Positions 14,524-16,570 of a DNA stretch of 16,570 bases are shown piece after piece; positions within the stretch are counted from its first letter, which is position 1; every line of letters begins with the position of its first letter. The stretch spans positions 1 to 16,570 of the forward strand of contig JAAYFR010000310.1 of NCBI GenBank assembly GCA_012728155.1, in the 5' to 3' direction. The stretch is from Bacteroidales bacterium (lineage in GTDB: Bacteria; Bacteroidota; Bacteroidia; Bacteroidales; Dysgonomonadaceae). The position numbers were made by a program, and so were the translations under genes. The notes below the pieces were generated by a model that saw nothing but the letters and a program-made list of their open reading frames with translations, made no database searches and was not told the origin of the DNA.

Positions 14524-15950
14524 CTATGCAAATCAACAGTGCGTTACTTTTGATTATTGAGACACTTTATCTGCTCACTGTAGTGAGTATTGTCGTGGTG
14601 GTGATCTCTGAAAACCGGAATCCCATTAAAACCGTCGCATGGATACTGGCAGTAGTCTTCCTCCCTTTTATCGGTATTATCTGGTATGCTTTCTTTGGTC
14701 AAGATGCCACCAAGAAACAAGTGATCTCCCGACGAATGTATAGCAAGCTGAAGAAACGACCGATCGACGGGATGGAGACGGCGATAGAACACACTTTCCC
14801 TGAAAAACATGCCAATCTTATCTATTTGCTGCAAAATATGGATTATACCCCTTTGCTGGGTGGAAATGATGTGAAGCTCTTTACCACTGGAGAGGAGAAA
14901 TTTGACCATCTCTTTGCCGATATCGAAAAGGCGGAGAAACATATCCATATAGAATATTATGTGCTGCTCGATGATGAAATCGGGAAGAAGCTCCAACAGG
15001 CACTTATCCGTAAGGCGAAAGAGGGGGTGGAGATACGTATTATCTATGATAGCTTCGGTTCGCGGAAAGCAAAAAAGAAATTCTATGAAGATTTTAGGAA
15101 AGCAGGGATAGAAACCGAACCATTCCTGAAATTAAGCCTTTCGAGGCTTACTTCGCGACTCAATTACCGCACACACCGCAAAATTGTGGTCATTGACGGA
15201 CAGATAGGCTATACCGGCGGCATGAATGTGGCCAATCGTTATCTGGATGGATTCGACTGGGGTTGTTGGCGAGATACCCATGCCCGGATCGAAGGCAAGG
15301 GAGTGCAAGGACTGCAATCGGTTTTTTTGATCGACTGGTATTTCGTGTCGCAGACGCTCATTACTTCACGCGATTATTTTCCTGCATTGGAAAATTATGG
15401 TGAGTGCCCCATGCAGATAGTGAATAGTGGCCCGTTAAGCGAAGAAAATGAGATATCTCATGGGATTATGCAGGCCATCTATGATGCCCGCAAATCAATC
15501 TTTATCCAGACACCCTATTTTCTCCCTCCCGACGCAATGATCGATGCGTTGCAGGCGGCAGCTATCAGGGGAGTAGATGTGAGGGTGATGATGTCGAAAC
15601 GATCCGATGTGCCGCTGGTACAAAAAGCCTCTTTTTCTTATATCAAAGATATGTTGAAGGCGGGTGTGAAGATATATATGTATTACAAAGGGTTTCTGCA
15701 CTCCAAGATGATAGTGTTCGACGGTTCGCTTACCTTGATTGGGTCGGCCAACTTCGATTCACGCAGTTTTGAACAGAATTTTGAAGTGGAGGCGTTTATC
15801 TATGATGAGAAATTGGGTATGCAGGCCAATGATATTTTTGTGGAAGATCAGCGTTTTTCAGAGCAAACATCTATGAAGGAGTGGTATAAACGGAGTGTCG
15901 TGGAGCGATTTGTTGATTCGTTTTTACGCCTTTTTGCTCCTTTGATGTGA
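14520..15950 (+). CDS. cls: Cardiolipin synthase (phospholipase D superfamily)
   Basis: This membrane enzyme condenses two phosphatidylglycerols, or related donors, into cardiolipin. The 476 residues start with two membrane helices (about 7-29 and 38-59), separated by the short ENRNPIKT turn that is typical of Cls. Two phospholipase D motifs follow: HRKIVVIDG with His219, Lys221 and Asp226, then GGMN, and HSKMIVFDG with His394, Lys396 and Asp401, then SANFDSRS. Both sets are complete, so it should be active. The start ATG (14520) overlaps the rsgA TGA as ATGA; a second ATG two codons later is also usable. The C-terminal RRLF-like end (FLRLFAPLM) is common in bacterial Cls. Which phospholipid donor it uses cannot be read here. 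Confidence 0.95.
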   Translation: MTMQINSALLLIIETLYLLTVVSIVVVVISENRNPIKTVAWILAVVFLPFIGIIWYAFFGQDATKKQVISRRMYSKLKKRPIDGMETAIEHTFPEKHANLIYLLQNMDYTPLLGGNDVKLFTTGEEKFDHLFADIEKAEKHIHIEYYVLLDDEIGKKLQQALIRKAKEGVEIRIIYDSFGSRKAKKKFYEDFRKAGIETEPFLKLSLSRLTSRLNYRTHRKIVVIDGQIGYTGGMNVANRYLDGFDWGCWRDTHARIEGKGVQGLQSVFLIDWYFVSQTLITSRDYFPALENYGECPMQIVNSGPLSEENEISHGIMQAIYDARKSIFIQTPYFLPPDAMIDALQAAAIRGVDVRVMMSKRSDVPLVQKASFSYIKDMLKAGVKIYMYYKGFLHSKMIVFDGSLTLIGSANFDSRSFEQNFEVEAFIYDEKLGMQANDIFVEDQRFSEQTSMKEWYKRSVVERFVDSFLRLFAPLM

Positions 15951-16027
15951 TCATCCCGATAAATTGGAATACCTTGGTTTCGAATTTCGGGAAGTGGTGC
16001 CAATAAAAAGTCAAAAATCCAGGAAAG

Positions 16028-16567
16028 ATGAGACGGATTTTTATAATAGGCTATATGGGATCGGGCAAGACTACGATAGGGAAACGGCTTGCAAAAGTGC
16101 TCTCCCTCTCGTTTATCGATCTCGATCTCTATATCGAGAATAAATACCGCAAGACGGTCCCCGCTCTATTCGAGGAGAAGGGTGAAGAGGAATTTCGGAA
16201 GATAGAAAGTCGGTCGCTTCGAGAGGTGGCTGAATTTGAGGATGTGGTGATCTCCACGGGCGGAGGAACACCCTGTTTCTTCGATAATATGGACATCATG
16301 AATCGTTCCGGCCTTACCATCTATCTTGAGGCTCATCCCGAAGATCTTGCCGACCATCTGATGGCATCGAAGAATGTGCGGCCGCTGATTGTCGGAAAAT
16401 CGAGAGAGGAACTTGTTCCCTATATTACAGATCACCTGGCTTGTCGGGAGATTCATTACCGGAAAGCAGAGATCATTTATCCTATTGACCGCATGATCAC
16501 AAAAGAGGAGATCCATCTGACGGTTCGTGGTATCTATGAACAACTAAAAAGGAGAGACGTGGAATGA
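16028..16567 (+). CDS. aroK: Shikimate kinase
   Basis: Shikimate kinase phosphorylates shikimate at the 3-hydroxyl with ATP, the fifth step towards chorismate and aromatic amino acids. The 179 residues are the usual size for this NMP-kinase-like fold. The Walker A loop is GYMGSGKTT at 8-16. The shikimate site has FIDLD at 29-33 with Asp33, Arg57 in EEFRKIE, and the STGGGT loop with Gly78-80. The lid carries RPL at 118-120, and Arg145 in IHYRKAE completes the substrate-binding set. It follows cls after 77 nt with no clear terminator between, so it may share the transcript. Its TGA overlaps a possible next start (ATGA at 16564-16567). Confidence 0.96.
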   Translation: MRRIFIIGYMGSGKTTIGKRLAKVLSLSFIDLDLYIENKYRKTVPALFEEKGEEEFRKIESRSLREVAEFEDVVISTGGGTPCFFDNMDIMNRSGLTIYLEAHPEDLADHLMASKNVRPLIVGKSREELVPYITDHLACREIHYRKAEIIYPIDRMITKEEIHLTVRGIYEQLKRRDVE

Positions 16568-16570
16568 TGT
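16564..16570 (+). CDS. Possible start of the next gene, cut by the window edge
   Basis: ATGATG begins within the aroK stop (ATGA overlap), which would suit a coupled downstream gene. Only two codons are visible, so the product is unknown. In some Bacteroidales arginine decarboxylase follows aroK, but nothing here tests that. Confidence 0.25.

Noticed and set aside
15956..15995. Possible terminator hairpin after cls
   Set aside because: CCCGA/TCGGG pairing needs a bulge and a long loop, and no T run follows, so I do not call it.

Overview
The window reads as a chromosomal segment of a Bacteroidota bacterium, most likely order Bacteroidales. The evidence is the Bacteroidota-type promoter boxes (TTTG-like at -33, TAnnTTTG at -7), weak or absent Shine-Dalgarno sequences, A-rich leaders, and protein families typical of the group: an AddB-like PD-(D/E)XK nuclease, YfhO, an NlpE-like lipoprotein, a Tat-type Gfo/Idh/MocA oxidoreductase, and a MetG with a KISTS loop. 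A placement near Dysgonomonadaceae (Proteiniphilum/Petrimonas-like) is my impression only. I see no tRNA, rRNA, CRISPR array, insertion sequence or prophage.

Layout: (1) 1-1049, plus strand: C-terminal part of an AddB-like exonuclease running in from the left edge. (2) 1108-4839, minus strand: YfhO-family membrane protein, NlpE-like lipoprotein and HAD phosphatase, closely spaced and probably co-transcribed in that order. (3) 4840-5639: a decayed stretch holding a collapsed VapBC-type toxin-antitoxin remnant and a truncated outer-membrane protein. (4) 5640-7682, minus: methionyl-tRNA synthetase with its own promoter and terminator. (5) 7974-9347, plus: secreted-type Gfo/Idh/MocA oxidoreductase, ending in a hairpin shared with the convergent gene. 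(6) 9410-10724, minus: FMN reductase, TadA and a small uncharacterised protein translationally coupled to TadA. (7) 10894-16567, plus: yraN, birA, pyrH, frr, rsgA, cls, aroK.

The last block is a housekeeping cluster. BirA activates biotin enzymes, PyrH makes UDP, Frr recycles ribosomes, RsgA matures the 30S subunit, Cls makes cardiolipin and AroK feeds aromatic amino acid synthesis. The frr-rsgA and rsgA-cls junctions overlap by 1 and 4 nt. MetG, TadA, Frr and RsgA give the window a translation theme.

I did not find a convincing undescribed system. The most unusual items are the vapBC/outer-membrane-protein scar at about 4977-5476, a 15-nt promoter core repeated exactly in front of two unrelated genes, and the 63-residue protein overlapping tadA.
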